DNA of 64,000 nucleotides, from contig JBILCU010000017.1 in the NCBI GenBank assembly GCA_044352985.1, positions 4,689 through 68,688 of the forward strand. The letters are read 5' to 3'. Shown here piece after piece: positions 8,856 through 17,826 of this stretch (the first letter of the stretch is position 1; each line of letters starts with the position of its first letter). The notes beneath the pieces were generated by a model. That model worked only from the letters and a program-made list of their open reading frames with translations. It did not search any database and was not told where the DNA came from. This DNA comes from JADJDM01 sp044352985. Lineage in GTDB: Bacteria; Bacteroidota; Bacteroidia; B-17B0; Aurantibacillaceae. The position numbers and the translations under genes are program-made.

Positions 8856-9381
8856 TAGTATTGGCAAAAAAACTATTAGCGAAAACAGTAACGGAATTAT
8901 ATTTAATTTGTCTTGACCTAAACCAAAAGGAACATCTGAAAAAGATAAAGGCATTAATAGTATCTTTTACACTAAACGCAGTAATTTATACTTGTTGTAC
9001 AAACTGAAAAAGGTAATATTAGTAAGAAATTGGTGATTGAGAAATAATTAAAAAAAGTATCAATTGAACTAAGAGCCTGTTTAAAATTCATCTAATCTCT
9101 TTGTTATGCTTTTTTTTGGTTGCGAATTCGTTGGATTTTTTCGTCAGAACTATTCTATTATGACTGCAAAATCCGCCTTTTCTCACTCAAAAAAAAACTA
9201 TAACAAATTCATTTTATAAAATTTAAACAGGCTCTAAATAATTTTACAATTAAAGTAATTTTTTTTGTCAACCTAAACGCATTAATAAATCTTCAAAAAA
9301 TAGCTAATTCATTAGTTAGTCATAAATATTTAATATTATTTTTATATACTTAAAAAGTAAATTTTAGCTAATAATTTTACA
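8856..9381. other. intergenic region holding a fold-back element
   Basis: Of these 526 bp, 9073-9234 is a MITE-like element described separately. The first part has a short inverted pair (TAATAGT at 8853-8859 with ACTATTA at 8872-8878) just after the lipoprotein stop, too AU-rich to be a convincing terminator. An open frame of 48 codons from a TTG at 8861 to 9007 has no ATG and no recognised similarity. The stretch 9238-9381 is very AT-rich and presumably contains the promoter of the GH92 gene; TAATTTTA at about 9371 lies only a few bases before the GTG start. Confidence 0.45.
9073..9234. mobile_element. MITE-like fold-back element with about 47-bp inverted repeats
   Basis: This 162-bp non-coding element begins GAGCCTGTTTAAA and ends with its exact complement. 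The inverted repeats extend about 47 bp with roughly 38 matching positions and no gaps, including a shared TTTGTTAT followed by a T-run. The trinucleotide TAA flanks both ends (9070-9072 and 9235-9237), consistent with a 3-bp target duplication. The centre (GGATTTTTT ... GCAAAATCC) is also partly self-complementary, so the whole element can fold back. It encodes no transposase and would have to be mobilised in trans. The termini and 3-bp TA-rich duplication recall some IS5-family groups, but that parentage is a guess. It sits upstream of the GH92-GH16 pair. Confidence 0.75.
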
Positions 9382-12303
9382 GTGAAAAAAACACACAATC
9401 TAAAAGTTTTTCTTATATTCTTATTTATTACTCAAATCTGTAATGCTCAAAACTTTTCTGAAAATGTAAATCCGTTTATTGGCACAAATGAACATGGGCA
9501 TACTTTTCCCGGTGCCTGCATGCCTTTTGGCATGGTGCAATTAAGTCCGGATACTAGAAACGATGGTTCCTGGGATGGCTGCAGTGGCTACCATTACAGC
9601 GATAGTTTAATACTGGGTTTCTCGCACACTCACTTAAGCGGAACTGGTTGCAGCGATTATGGTGATGTGTTGATTCGTCCCTTTAATTTAATAAACCCCG
9701 AAGCATACGATACACTTTTAAATGTTCCTGCATTTAAGTTAAATCATAAAAATGAAAAAGCAGAAGCCGGTTATTATTCTGTACAACTCGAGAATGGAAT
9801 AAAATGTGAACTCACCGCAAGTAAACGAGCAGGAATTCATCAATATACTTTTCCCGTGGCTACTTTTCCTGCATTTATTATTGATTTAAAACATCGCGAT
9901 GAAGTTTTATCTACCTACATTAAAATTACAGGCGACAGAACTTTTGAAGGCAAGCGAAGCAGTAAAGCCTGGGCAAACAATCAGGTTGTTTATTTTTCGG
10001 GAGAGTTTTCGGAAGCGGTAGACTGGGATATTTTCATCAGCGATAAACTAGTTGCCGACCAATGTAAAAAAGGATCCTTGTTCAATGGAAGAAACTTAAA
10101 AGTTGTTGCTCGTTTACAAGACACCACTCAAAAACAAATCTTACTTAAAATTGCCATATCGCAAGTAAGCACAGATGGAGCAACCTCAAACTTAAAAGCA
10201 GAAGCCAATTCGAATGAGTTTGATCATTACGTAAAACAAGCGAAAAAAGAATGGAACAACGAATTATCAAAAATTAATATTAAAACAACGGATAAAAATC
10301 AATTGAGTATTTTTTATACTTCACTTTACCACTGCATGATTCATCCCTCATTGGCAAGCGATGCAGATGGCAAATATTTAGGGAGAGATTTTAAAGTGCA
10401 CCAGGCAAAAGATTTTGATTATTACACCGTGTTTTCACTTTGGGATACCTATCGCGCTTTACATCCTTTGTTTACATTGATAGATAAAAAACGAACACTG
10501 GATTTCATTAAAACATTTATTGCCCAGTTTGAACAAGGAGGCCGATTGCCTGTTTGGGAATTATCATCTAACGAAACCGATTGCATGATTGGTTATCATT
10601 CCGTTTCGGTGATTGCAGATGCTTTTGCAAAAGGCATTAATGAGTATGATAAGTTAAAAGCTTTGGAAGCCATGCTGAATAGTGCCAATGAAGATCGATT
10701 AGGGTTACATGCTTTGAAACAAAACAATATGATAACGATTGATGACGAATCCGAATCGGTGTCACGTACATTGGAATATGCCTACGATGACTGGTGCATT
10801 GCGCAAGTGGCAAAGGCGTTGAATCAGGAAATAGAATACCAAACTTATTTGAAACGTTCGCAGGCATGGAAAAACCTGTTTGAACCTCAAACAGGTTTTT
10901 TCAGGGCACGTAAAAACGGAACATGGTTAGAACCATTTGATCCAAAGCAAGTGAACAATCACTTCACCGAAGCCAATTCATGGCAATATTCATTTTATGT
11001 GCCACAAGCCATTCCCGAATTAATTAATAAACATGGTGGAAAAGAAAATTTTGAAAAAAAACTGGATGAATTATTTCATGCCACAACAAAAACAACTGGC
11101 AGAACACAAGCCGATATTACAGGATTAATTGGACAGTATGCACACGGAAACGAACCAAGTCATCACATTACTTACTTGTATAATTACACCGGCAATTATT
11201 CAAAAACAGCTCATTATGTTGATACCATTTGTAATTCGTTTTACACCAACAAAGCCGATGGTTTAATTGGCAATGAAGACTGCGGACAAATGAGCGCTTG
11301 GTATGTGTTCAGCACACTAGGCTTTTATCCGGTTTGTCCGGGAGCAAATGAGTACGCATTAGGTAAACCACAAGTTGATGCCATAACTTTGCAATTGCAC
11401 AATGGTAAAAAATTGGAAATCGTAAAAGATGCCAAGTTTGATGCTACAAAAAATTATTCCTTTTCATTAAACAAAGCTCCTTTAAATACGTTGTTCATTT
11501 CTCATAATGAAATTATGAATGGTGGAAAATTAACATTTTCCAACTCACCAAAACCAATCAATTATCAATTGCCACAAATGAGTATTTATGCTCTTGAATT
11601 GCTTACTACGCCTATAATAAATTGTACGCAACAATTGTTTACTGATTCAACAAAAATTGAAATTAAATCATTGGAGAAAAACGGAACGATTTATTACAGC
11701 ATTAATGATTCTCTACAATTCAACATTTATAAAGAACCGTTTTATGTAAAACAAAATTCGATCATTCGAACCTATCTTCAAAAAGAAGAATTAAAAAGTA
11801 GCATTGGAATTTCGTCCATTCACAAAAAACCAAACAGCTGGAAAATTTCTATTATAAATCCTTACAATTCGCAATACACTGCCGGTGGCGATATTGGATT
11901 GATTGATGGATTGAGAGGAGAAATCAATTGGAAAAAAGGGAACTGGCAAGGCTATCAACCGCATAATATGGAAGTGATTATTGAATTGGATTCTGTAAAA
12001 GATATTCAACGAATTACAGCAGGTTGTTTGCAGGATACTCGTGCATGGATTTTCTTTCCGGTTAAAATGGAAATACTTACATCATCCAACGGATTTTCGT
12101 TTAAACCAGCTGCCGAATTTGAACTTTCAGAAGAGGAAAGTAATGAGGTAGAAATAAAAAATATCGGAGGGGAAATCAACCAATTTAATAAGCAGGTAAA
12201 ATTTGTAAAAGTGATACTAGAAAACTATGGCAAACTACCCGACTGGCATCCCGGAAATGGTGATGATGCATTTATTTTCGTTGATGAAATTGTGATCGAA
12301 TAA
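9382..12303 (+). CDS. GH92 alpha-mannosidase, exported
   Basis: This calcium-dependent exo-alpha-mannosidase of glycoside hydrolase family 92 trims alpha-mannose from glycans such as N-glycans or mannans. The signal peptide is residues 1-22 (FLIFLFITQICNAQ). Family motifs are all present: VNPFIGTNEHGHTFPGA near the start, FSHTHLSGTGCSDYGD, WELSSNETDCMIGYHSVSV (the glutamate-containing active-site block), GNEPSHHITYLYNYTG, and GNEDCGQMSAWYVFSTLGFY. After about residue 730 come a chitobiase-C-like beta domain and an F5/8-type carbohydrate-binding-like domain, which make it longer (973 aa) than a minimal GH92. The start is a GTG at 9382. The GH16 gene begins 3 bp after the stop, so the two form an operon. 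No SusC/SusD pair is nearby. Confidence 0.93.
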   Translation: MKKTHNLKVFLIFLFITQICNAQNFSENVNPFIGTNEHGHTFPGACMPFGMVQLSPDTRNDGSWDGCSGYHYSDSLILGFSHTHLSGTGCSDYGDVLIRPFNLINPEAYDTLLNVPAFKLNHKNEKAEAGYYSVQLENGIKCELTASKRAGIHQYTFPVATFPAFIIDLKHRDEVLSTYIKITGDRTFEGKRSSKAWANNQVVYFSGEFSEAVDWDIFISDKLVADQCKKGSLFNGRNLKVVARLQDTTQKQILLKIAISQVSTDGATSNLKAEANSNEFDHYVKQAKKEWNNELSKINIKTTDKNQLSIFYTSLYHCMIHPSLASDADGKYLGRDFKVHQAKDFDYYTVFSLWDTYRALHPLFTLIDKKRTLDFIKTFIAQFEQGGRLPVWELSSNETDCMIGYHSVSVIADAFAKGINEYDKLKALEAMLNSANEDRLGLHALKQNNMITIDDESESVSRTLEYAYDDWCIAQVAKALNQEIEYQTYLKRSQAWKNLFEPQTGFFRARKNGTWLEPFDPKQVNNHFTEANSWQYSFYVPQAIPELINKHGGKENFEKKLDELFHATTKTTGRTQADITGLIGQYAHGNEPSHHITYLYNYTGNYSKTAHYVDTICNSFYTNKADGLIGNEDCGQMSAWYVFSTLGFYPVCPGANEYALGKPQVDAITLQLHNGKKLEIVKDAKFDATKNYSFSLNKAPLNTLFISHNEIMNGGKLTFSNSPKPINYQLPQMSIYALELLTTPIINCTQQLFTDSTKIEIKSLEKNGTIYYSINDSLQFNIYKEPFYVKQNSIIRTYLQKEELKSSIGISSIHKKPNSWKISIINPYNSQYTAGGDIGLIDGLRGEINWKKGNWQGYQPHNMEVIIELDSVKDIQRITAGCLQDTRAWIFFPVKMEILTSSNGFSFKPAAEFELSEEESNEVEIKNIGGEINQFNKQVKFVKVILENYGKLPDWHPGNGDDAFIFVDEIVIE

Positions 12304-12305
12304 TA

Positions 12306-13517
12306 ATGAAATCAAATAACATAAACTATCTAGTTTTTCTTTTTCAATTTCTGTTGCTTTCAACTCTTAATGCTCAACAACTTTGGCAAATTAACAAAGA
12401 CACCATTATTCAATGGCATTATGTAGATGGAGATGAGTTCAATGATTCAGTTGTAAATACAAATAAATGGTCCTATCAATTTGGTTGGGCACGAAGCATT
12501 GCAGCAAATAAGGAACAACAATATTATACAGATGGTGAAAATCACAAATTAAAAAATGGTTGCCTGAATCTAATTGCTACTAAAAAAACAAAGGAAGCAA
12601 AACTGATTGATTATTTACCTGAAAGTGATTCCATTTTCATTAATGAAAATTTTAATGGATTAAACAAAAGAACGTTTGAATACCTATCTGGAATGCTGCA
12701 ATCGAAAACAAAATTCCAGTATGGTTATTTTGAAATTAAATTAAGGTATCCAAAAGAAAAAGGATTTTGGCCCGCATTCTGGTTATATGGTGGCATACCA
12801 AACGAGGAAATAGACTGGTTGGAAGGTAAAACCGAAAAAGCGAATAAAATTCATGTAGGCCGACACAGCAAAATAAAATCAGAAAATAAATACCGACATG
12901 GTTTTTCCATTAAGAAAAAATGGTGGGGAACATGGATAAAATTTGATGGAAATTTAAATGAAGGATTTCATATTATCTCAGGAGAATGGGATAAAAATTA
13001 CCTTAAATTTTATTTAAACGGTGAATGCATAGCTTATAGCAAACTTAAAATGGATGAACCCAAGCACCTAGTAGTAAATTTAGCTGTTCCTTCAAACGAT
13101 GGTTCGTTTAAACCCGGACCAGATAAAAATTCTACAGAATCGATAATCTTTGAAGTTGACTACATTCGAATCTGGTCAGGAGAAAAAAGCAATTCAACAA
13201 ATTCTAAAACCAATTTTACAAGTACTACTAGTGAAATCCCAAAAACAAGATTAATCAGTAAATCAAGTATGCATTATGGTAAAAAAGCTGATCATGATAA
13301 CGAAGGAATTATTATTAGTTTATTCCCAATTACTGAAAATGAATTTGAATTAAGAGTACTTGGAAAAAAATTACCTAGCGATGCAAAAATTAAAATTGTA
13401 GAAAATGAAAATGTAAAATGTATTGAAGAACTAAAATTCTGTACAAAAAAAATAATTATTGGTGAGCATCAAAAAATAAAACTCGAAGCTTACGGTAAAG
13501 AATTTACGATTAAGTAA
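12306..13517 (+). CDS. GH16-family endo-beta-glucanase-like enzyme, exported
   Basis: This is a secreted GH16 hydrolase (laminarinase/lichenase/agarase clan). A signal peptide occupies residues 1-23 (FLFQFLLLSTLNAQ). The catalytic signature ExDxxE is EIDWLE: Glu168 nucleophile, Asp170 and Glu173 acid/base. It is preceded by the typical GYFEIKLRYP and GFWPAFWLYG. The segment around WDKNYLKFYLNGE and VNLAVPSNDG completes the jelly roll to about residue 290. The C-terminal 110 residues are Ser/Thr/Asn-rich and then beta-rich, with no recognised binding module and no obvious T9SS tail. It is translationally close to GH92 (3-bp gap). Substrate specificity within GH16 cannot be told from sequence by eye, and a mixed-linkage or beta-1,3-glucan is only a guess. 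Confidence 0.88.
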   Translation: MKSNNINYLVFLFQFLLLSTLNAQQLWQINKDTIIQWHYVDGDEFNDSVVNTNKWSYQFGWARSIAANKEQQYYTDGENHKLKNGCLNLIATKKTKEAKLIDYLPESDSIFINENFNGLNKRTFEYLSGMLQSKTKFQYGYFEIKLRYPKEKGFWPAFWLYGGIPNEEIDWLEGKTEKANKIHVGRHSKIKSENKYRHGFSIKKKWWGTWIKFDGNLNEGFHIISGEWDKNYLKFYLNGECIAYSKLKMDEPKHLVVNLAVPSNDGSFKPGPDKNSTESIIFEVDYIRIWSGEKSNSTNSKTNFTSTTSEIPKTRLISKSSMHYGKKADHDNEGIIISLFPITENEFELRVLGKKLPSDAKIKIVENENVKCIEELKFCTKKIIIGEHQKIKLEAYGKEFTIK

Positions 13518-13520
13518 AAA

Positions 13521-13937
13521 TCAAATCAATTCCCATGTAAAATCACTTAACAGTTTTACAGATTGAACAAATTGCAACTCTTCGTTTTTGCTTCTGCCCC
13601 ACTCGTCAGGACCAATCATCATTAAATGGTAAACAGAATGTTTTTCGTATAAATGATAAACATGTCCTATAAAAGGCTCAAACGACATTTTAGACTGATA
13701 AATTTTTTCGCTTATTTCTTTTCGTTTTTGAATTTCGTTTGCCTGATGAGCCAATAATTCCAATTGCTTTTGAATTTGATGCAACTGCGAATTGGTTTGT
13801 TCATACATGGCCGAAAGTGCTCTTGATTTTATTTTACCCTCATCTTCCGGCTTTACCATAATACTGCCAATGTTGTGAGGATAAGCTAACAATCCTGGGA
13901 ATTCAGCTACTTTATCTTTATCAATCGGGTTAATCAT
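13521..13937 (-). CDS. DUF2452-family protein
   Basis: This 138-residue cytosolic protein matches the DUF2452 family, widespread in Bacteroidota and of unknown function. Recognisable blocks are the N-terminal FPGLLAYPHNIGS, VKPEDEGKIKSRALSAM, a central glutamine-rich helix (about residues 48-75) and the C-terminal FIGHVYHLYEK plus GPDEWGRS. There is no signal peptide and no membrane segment. It lies 23 bp downstream of folE on the same strand and is probably co-transcribed with it. It is convergent with the GH16 gene, 3 bp apart. No enzymatic motif is evident, and a coiled-coil oligomer is plausible from the heptad-like central part. Confidence 0.8.
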   Translation of the reverse strand: MINPIDKDKVAEFPGLLAYPHNIGSIMVKPEDEGKIKSRALSAMYEQTNSQLHQIQKQLELLAHQANEIQKRKEISEKIYQSKMSFEPFIGHVYHLYEKHSVYHLMMIGPDEWGRSKNEELQFVQSVKLLSDFTWELI

Positions 13938-13960
13938 TGTTTTATTTTTAAATCAAACAA

Positions 13961-14677
13961 TTAAACAAAATTAAAACCTAAATAACTTAAGAATTCTTTT
14001 TTGGTTTCTGGCAATAAAAATTTACCGCCATAGTAAGAAGTTACAGTTGATGATGTATCATCTTTAATACCTCTGGAAGAAACACACAAATGTTTTGCAT
14101 CAATAATTACAGCAATATCTTCCGTTTCTAAAACTCTTTTAAGTTCATTTGCAATTTGTATCGTTAAGCGTTCCTGCACTTGAGGACGTTTAGCAAAGTA
14201 ATTTACAATACGATTTAATTTAGATAAACCAATTACTTTTCCGGATGAAATATACGCCAAATGTGCTTTACCAATAATAGGAACAAAATGATGTTCGCAA
14301 TTACTATAAAACGAAATATTTTTCTCAACCAGCATCTGGTCGTACTTGTACTTGTTTTCAAACAATGCTACACAAGGTTTATTTTCAGGATTGAGACCTG
14401 AAAAAATTTCCTCCACATACATTTTAGCTACCCGCTTTGGTGTACCTTTTAAACTATCATCATTTAAATCTAAACCCAATGTGGTCATTATTTCTCTAAA
14501 ATGAAACTCAATTTTTTGAATTTTTTCTTTATCACTTAATTGAAACGCATCCTGTCTCAAAGGTGTTTCAATAGATGTAAATAAATGATTGTCTCCAATC
14601 TCCTGATCATCTACAACTGTTAATTCAATGCCTTTATTATTTATCAACTCATTAATTGAAATTTCATTGCTATTCAT
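13961..14677 (-). CDS. folE: GTP cyclohydrolase I
   Basis: The enzyme converts GTP to 7,8-dihydroneopterin triphosphate, the first step of tetrahydrofolate or pteridine synthesis. Conserved elements are the DDSLKGTPKRVAKMYVEEIF helix, the zinc and active-site block SNCEHHFVPIIGKAHLAY, and HLCVSSRGIKD with the second zinc cysteine. FAKRPQVQERLT is the usual homodecamer-interface motif. I chose the ATG at 14677 (238 aa); a longer reading to 14722 only adds an unlikely N-terminus. The first about 50 residues are a non-conserved acidic extension, as in many bacterial homologues. It precedes the DUF2452 gene in a likely two-gene unit. Confidence 0.95.
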   Translation of the reverse strand: MNSNEISINELINNKGIELTVVDDQEIGDNHLFTSIETPLRQDAFQLSDKEKIQKIEFHFREIMTTLGLDLNDDSLKGTPKRVAKMYVEEIFSGLNPENKPCVALFENKYKYDQMLVEKNISFYSNCEHHFVPIIGKAHLAYISSGKVIGLSKLNRIVNYFAKRPQVQERLTIQIANELKRVLETEDIAVIIDAKHLCVSSRGIKDDTSSTVTSYYGGKFLLPETKKEFLSYLGFNFV

Positions 14678-14845
14678 AATTAAAGTGTTTAATTGGTTAA
14701 TCTTCTTTTCACAAATATACACTTTTTTGTTTAATTTTTAAATTAAACCGTTAAACAATTGTTTTTTTCACAAGAAACGATATTCTTATTTTGAAAAAGA
14801 AACACAGAACAAGTTACTGACATTACGCATTAATAAAATAAGAGT

Positions 14846-15910
14846 TTAAGTCTTCAATTTAAATGCAACTGACTTTACACTTTTAATAAGTTTTGTGTTT
14901 TCTTTCTTTATTATCAGCATCTTTTGGGATTGCGGTAAACTCAAAGCCTCTTTAATATTTCTTATTTTACCAATTGGAATTGAAGCAGCGAGAGATTTAG
15001 AATATAAACTCTGGAAATTAATTTCATTGATTTTTAATTGCAGTTTTTTAGCAATATAATCTCTTTTTTTTACACGTAATTGATTTGATGAACATTTATT
15101 TAGGTCAATATCAAGATCAAGAATTTTGATTAAACTATAAAACTGTTTATCTGTACCAATTGCAAAAGTTATGTAGTGCTTATCTTTTGTAATAAAAATT
15201 TCACCATAAGGTGCAATATTGGGATGAACAGAACCTTGCTGTTTAGGTAATTCTCCAGCAACTAAGTAATTTGTTGCTTGATTAGCCAACGAAGCAATTG
15301 CCGAATCAAATAATGAAACTGAAATTTTTTGTGCTTTTTGCAACAGCTCTCTTTGCATTAAAGCAATTAAAATTGCCTCTTTTAATTGATGCCCAGCAAG
15401 TAAATCTATTAAAGCTACAGGCATTTTTAATGGTTTAGATTTTTTTTCACCATTTATGCTCATAAAACCTGACTCTGCCTGTAAAATTAAATCATAAGCA
15501 GCTCGGTCATCATTTTCGCCAAATCCATTAATTGAGGCATAAATAATTTTTGGTTGTATTTTTTGTAGAGATTTAAAATCGAGTTTAAATTTCACATCAT
15601 CCCCTTTTTTAAAATTAGTTATAATAATATCAGCTTTACTAATTTCTTTTTTACACAATTCAAGATCTTTCTCATTTTTAAAATCTAAAAAAAAATGCTT
15701 TTTAAAGCGATTAACCGAATAGAAATAAGCTGAAGTTTTATCTAAAGGATTCTCTGATGATAGTTTCCATGATCGGGTTACATCTCCCCCGATTGATTTG
15801 TTTTCAATCTTAATCACTTTTGCACCGAGTTCAGCGAAAAAGAAACCAACGGATGGTCCTGCCAAAACAGAAGCTAGTTCAACAACTTTTAAATTTTTAA
15901 ATGGTTTCAA
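14846..15910 (-). CDS. class III (CaiB/BaiF-type) CoA-transferase
   Basis: The protein belongs to the family III CoA-transferases, which move CoA between carboxylic acids through an aspartyl-CoA thioester. The N-terminal LKVVELASVLAGPSVGFFFAELGAKVIKIE block is diagnostic, and the catalytic aspartate is in AAYDLILQAESG. YASINGFGENDD and LLAGHQLKEAIL fit the family. At 354 aa it is somewhat shorter than CaiB (about 400), with a compact C-terminal part. The start is a TTG at 15910: no in-frame ATG lies nearby upstream and the family alignment begins there. No acyl-CoA partner enzyme is adjacent, so the substrate (an oxalyl-, carnitinyl-, succinyl- or branched acyl-CoA type) is undetermined. Confidence 0.88.
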   Translation of the reverse strand: MKPFKNLKVVELASVLAGPSVGFFFAELGAKVIKIENKSIGGDVTRSWKLSSENPLDKTSAYFYSVNRFKKHFFLDFKNEKDLELCKKEISKADIIITNFKKGDDVKFKLDFKSLQKIQPKIIYASINGFGENDDRAAYDLILQAESGFMSINGEKKSKPLKMPVALIDLLAGHQLKEAILIALMQRELLQKAQKISVSLFDSAIASLANQATNYLVAGELPKQQGSVHPNIAPYGEIFITKDKHYITFAIGTDKQFYSLIKILDLDIDLNKCSSNQLRVKKRDYIAKKLQLKINEINFQSLYSKSLAASIPIGKIRNIKEALSLPQSQKMLIIKKENTKLIKSVKSVAFKLKT

Positions 15911-16106
15911 GATATAAATAGAAAAAAATTAATTTTTAAAATTAGGCATTAATAAGTGAATATTTATAATCAGAAACTGAACTTTATGATTCATAAATTA
16001 TTGCTAAATACGCACAGGAAATCATAAACGCAAAAAACTAAGACTAAACAATTTAACTTCCAACACAACTTTGATTTATAATTAATTTCCTTTTAAATAG
16101 GATAGA

Positions 16107-16808
16107 TTAATGTTGAATAATAACAGTTTTATTAAATGTTGCATTTCCCATTTCATCAAAAATCAACAATAGGTAATTACCATTATCCCATTTTGAACAA
16201 TCTAAGCTAAATTCTAAATTGTCTTGTGTAGTTATTGTTTCATCAATAATTGTTTTACCAAACAATGAAATAACTTTTAATTTATATTTTAAATTTATTT
16301 TAAACATAAAATTAAGCTGATTTTGCGCAGGAACAGGGTATACAGAAACTAATGGCACATCTATATCTTCAACAGTTTGTATATTCTCTTTTGTTGAAAT
16401 GCGAACAGTACTTTCTAGTTGGCAACCATTTTCATCTACTATTTTAACTGCATAGTTTCCTACGCCTACTCTTATCAACTCCTGATCATTCGTATCACTG
16501 AAATCTTGCCAATCGTATTGATATGTTCCTACTCCACCTTTTACACTTATTATTGCTTTTCCATCATAACTGTACTCATTACTTGGATGCTCTACTACAA
16601 TACTTGTTGCCTCCATTTTTTCAGGCTCATTTACTGTTATTGTTTTTTCACTTATTTTGCCACTTGCATCTTTTACTTTTAACTGGTACGTTCCTGCATA
16701 TAATGCCTCTATTGCGTGTATGCTATTTATTTCCTTTAAAACCAATAAAATCAATAATTTTATAATCAGCCAAAATCGTTTAGGACGCAATTGTATTGAA
16801 AAACAACT
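16107..16808 (-). pseudogene. 3' remnant of a SprB-repeat, T9SS-sorted adhesin
   Basis: The open frame encodes part of one SprB-type repeat (ALYAGTYQLKVKDASG), one full repeat (YSYDGKAIISVKGGVGTYQY ... VGNYAVKIVDENGCQ), and a T9SS type A sorting domain (PVPAQNQLNFMF ... WDNGNYLLLIFDE). Such repeats belong to very large surface adhesins. No ATG precedes the first repeat: the frame opens after a stop at 16809-16811, the only upstream start is a TTG at 16790, and the first in-frame ATG falls inside the repeat unit. No signal peptide is convincing. This is what a deletion that removed the 5' part of a large adhesin gene would leave. A functional short protein from the TTG cannot be excluded. Confidence 0.6.
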
Positions 16809-16874
16809 TTATACTTTTATCACTTACAAATTCAGTTACGCACAAATACCAATAATTTTACATCAATTCTAATT

Positions 16875-17717
16875 TTACCTTAGCGCAATAACATTATCTA
16901 TTAATCTTATTTTACCACAAAAAAGGGCAATTAAAAATACCACCTCATTTTCCTCTCCTGATAGTTCATGTAAATTAGTGGAATTTCTAGCTTCAAAATA
17001 ATCGATACGAAATAAATTTTCTTTTTTTGTTTCTTCAATTATTGAAGCTTTTATATCCTCTATTTTATCACCAATTTTAAACCTAGAAACGGCTAGGTTT
17101 AGTAATTGCGGAATCGTTGTTGCAGCTTTTCGCTCATCAACAGATAATAACTGGTTTCTGCTACTCATTGCCAATCCATCCTCTTCCCTCGAAATTGGGC
17201 AACTTTCAATTTGTACACTTAATTTTAATTGCTTAACTAATTCTTTAACAATTAAAACCTGCTGAAAATCTTTTTGACCAAAAAATGCAATATCAGGATT
17301 AACAGCATCAAATAATTTACTTACAATTTGTGCAACTCCATTAAAGTGACCAGGACGATGAAGCCCATCCAAAGTATTTCCTAAAAACCCAAAATTAAAT
17401 TCTCTTTTATCCTCAGCAGGATACATCTCATCTATTTCAGGTTGAAATAACACATCACAAAACACTTCTTCTAACAAAACAATATCCTTATCCAATGTTC
17501 TTGGATACTTAGCTAAGTCATTAATATCATTAAACTGAGTTGGATTTACAAAAATGCTACAAACTGTAATGTCTGTTTTTAGTTTTGATGTTTTAATTAA
17601 AGATATGTGCCCCTTATGCAGCGCACCCATCGTAGGTACAAAGCCAATTTTTTTACCTTCTTTTTGAAATTGACTTAAATAATTTATTAGGTCAGATTTA
17701 AGTTTAAAAAGAATCAA
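16875..17717 (-). CDS. panC: pantothenate synthetase
   Basis: This cytosolic ATP-dependent ligase joins pantoate and beta-alanine in vitamin B5 / CoA synthesis. It has the nucleotidyltransferase HIGH-type motif PTMGALHKGH, the pantoate-binding IFVNPTQFN, FFGQKDFQQ, and the KMSKS-like ISREEDGLAMSSRN. Length (280 aa) is normal. The start appears to be TTG at 17717, because the family N-terminus (about 24 residues before GFVPTMG) matches exactly and no ATG is available. The gene is divergent from the glycogen-synthase-like gene, and the 110 bp between them carry a consensus promoter for the latter. The order panC, glycogen-synthase-like, DUF4270 recurs in Bacteroidota. Confidence 0.95.
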   Translation of the reverse strand: MILFKLKSDLINYLSQFQKEGKKIGFVPTMGALHKGHISLIKTSKLKTDITVCSIFVNPTQFNDINDLAKYPRTLDKDIVLLEEVFCDVLFQPEIDEMYPAEDKREFNFGFLGNTLDGLHRPGHFNGVAQIVSKLFDAVNPDIAFFGQKDFQQVLIVKELVKQLKLSVQIESCPISREEDGLAMSSRNQLLSVDERKAATTIPQLLNLAVSRFKIGDKIEDIKASIIEETKKENLFRIDYFEARNSTNLHELSGEENEVVFLIALFCGKIRLIDNVIALR

Positions 17718-17762
17718 TTTTTTTTATTTTTTAAAATAATTATCAAAACTAATAGAAAAGTC

Positions 17763-17794
17763 TTTGAAAATTGGATTTTTTTTTATTAATTTTG
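17763..17794 (+). promoter_or_regulatory. Bacteroidota-type promoter (TTTG-N20-TAATTTTG)
   Basis: TTTG at 17763-17766 and TAATTTTG at 17787-17794 are separated by 20 bp, which fits the Bacteroidota primary sigma consensus (TTTG, about 19 bp, TAnnTTTG). The predicted start of transcription is near 17801, giving a leader of roughly 26 nt before the ATG at 17827. Confidence 0.6.
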
Positions 17795-17826
17795 TTAATA
17801 GGATATTAAAATTCCGTAAAACCACT

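Noticed and set aside
8861..9007. 48-codon frame from a TTG after the lipoprotein gene
   Set aside because: No ATG and no similarity; it may be decayed coding DNA but cannot be supported.
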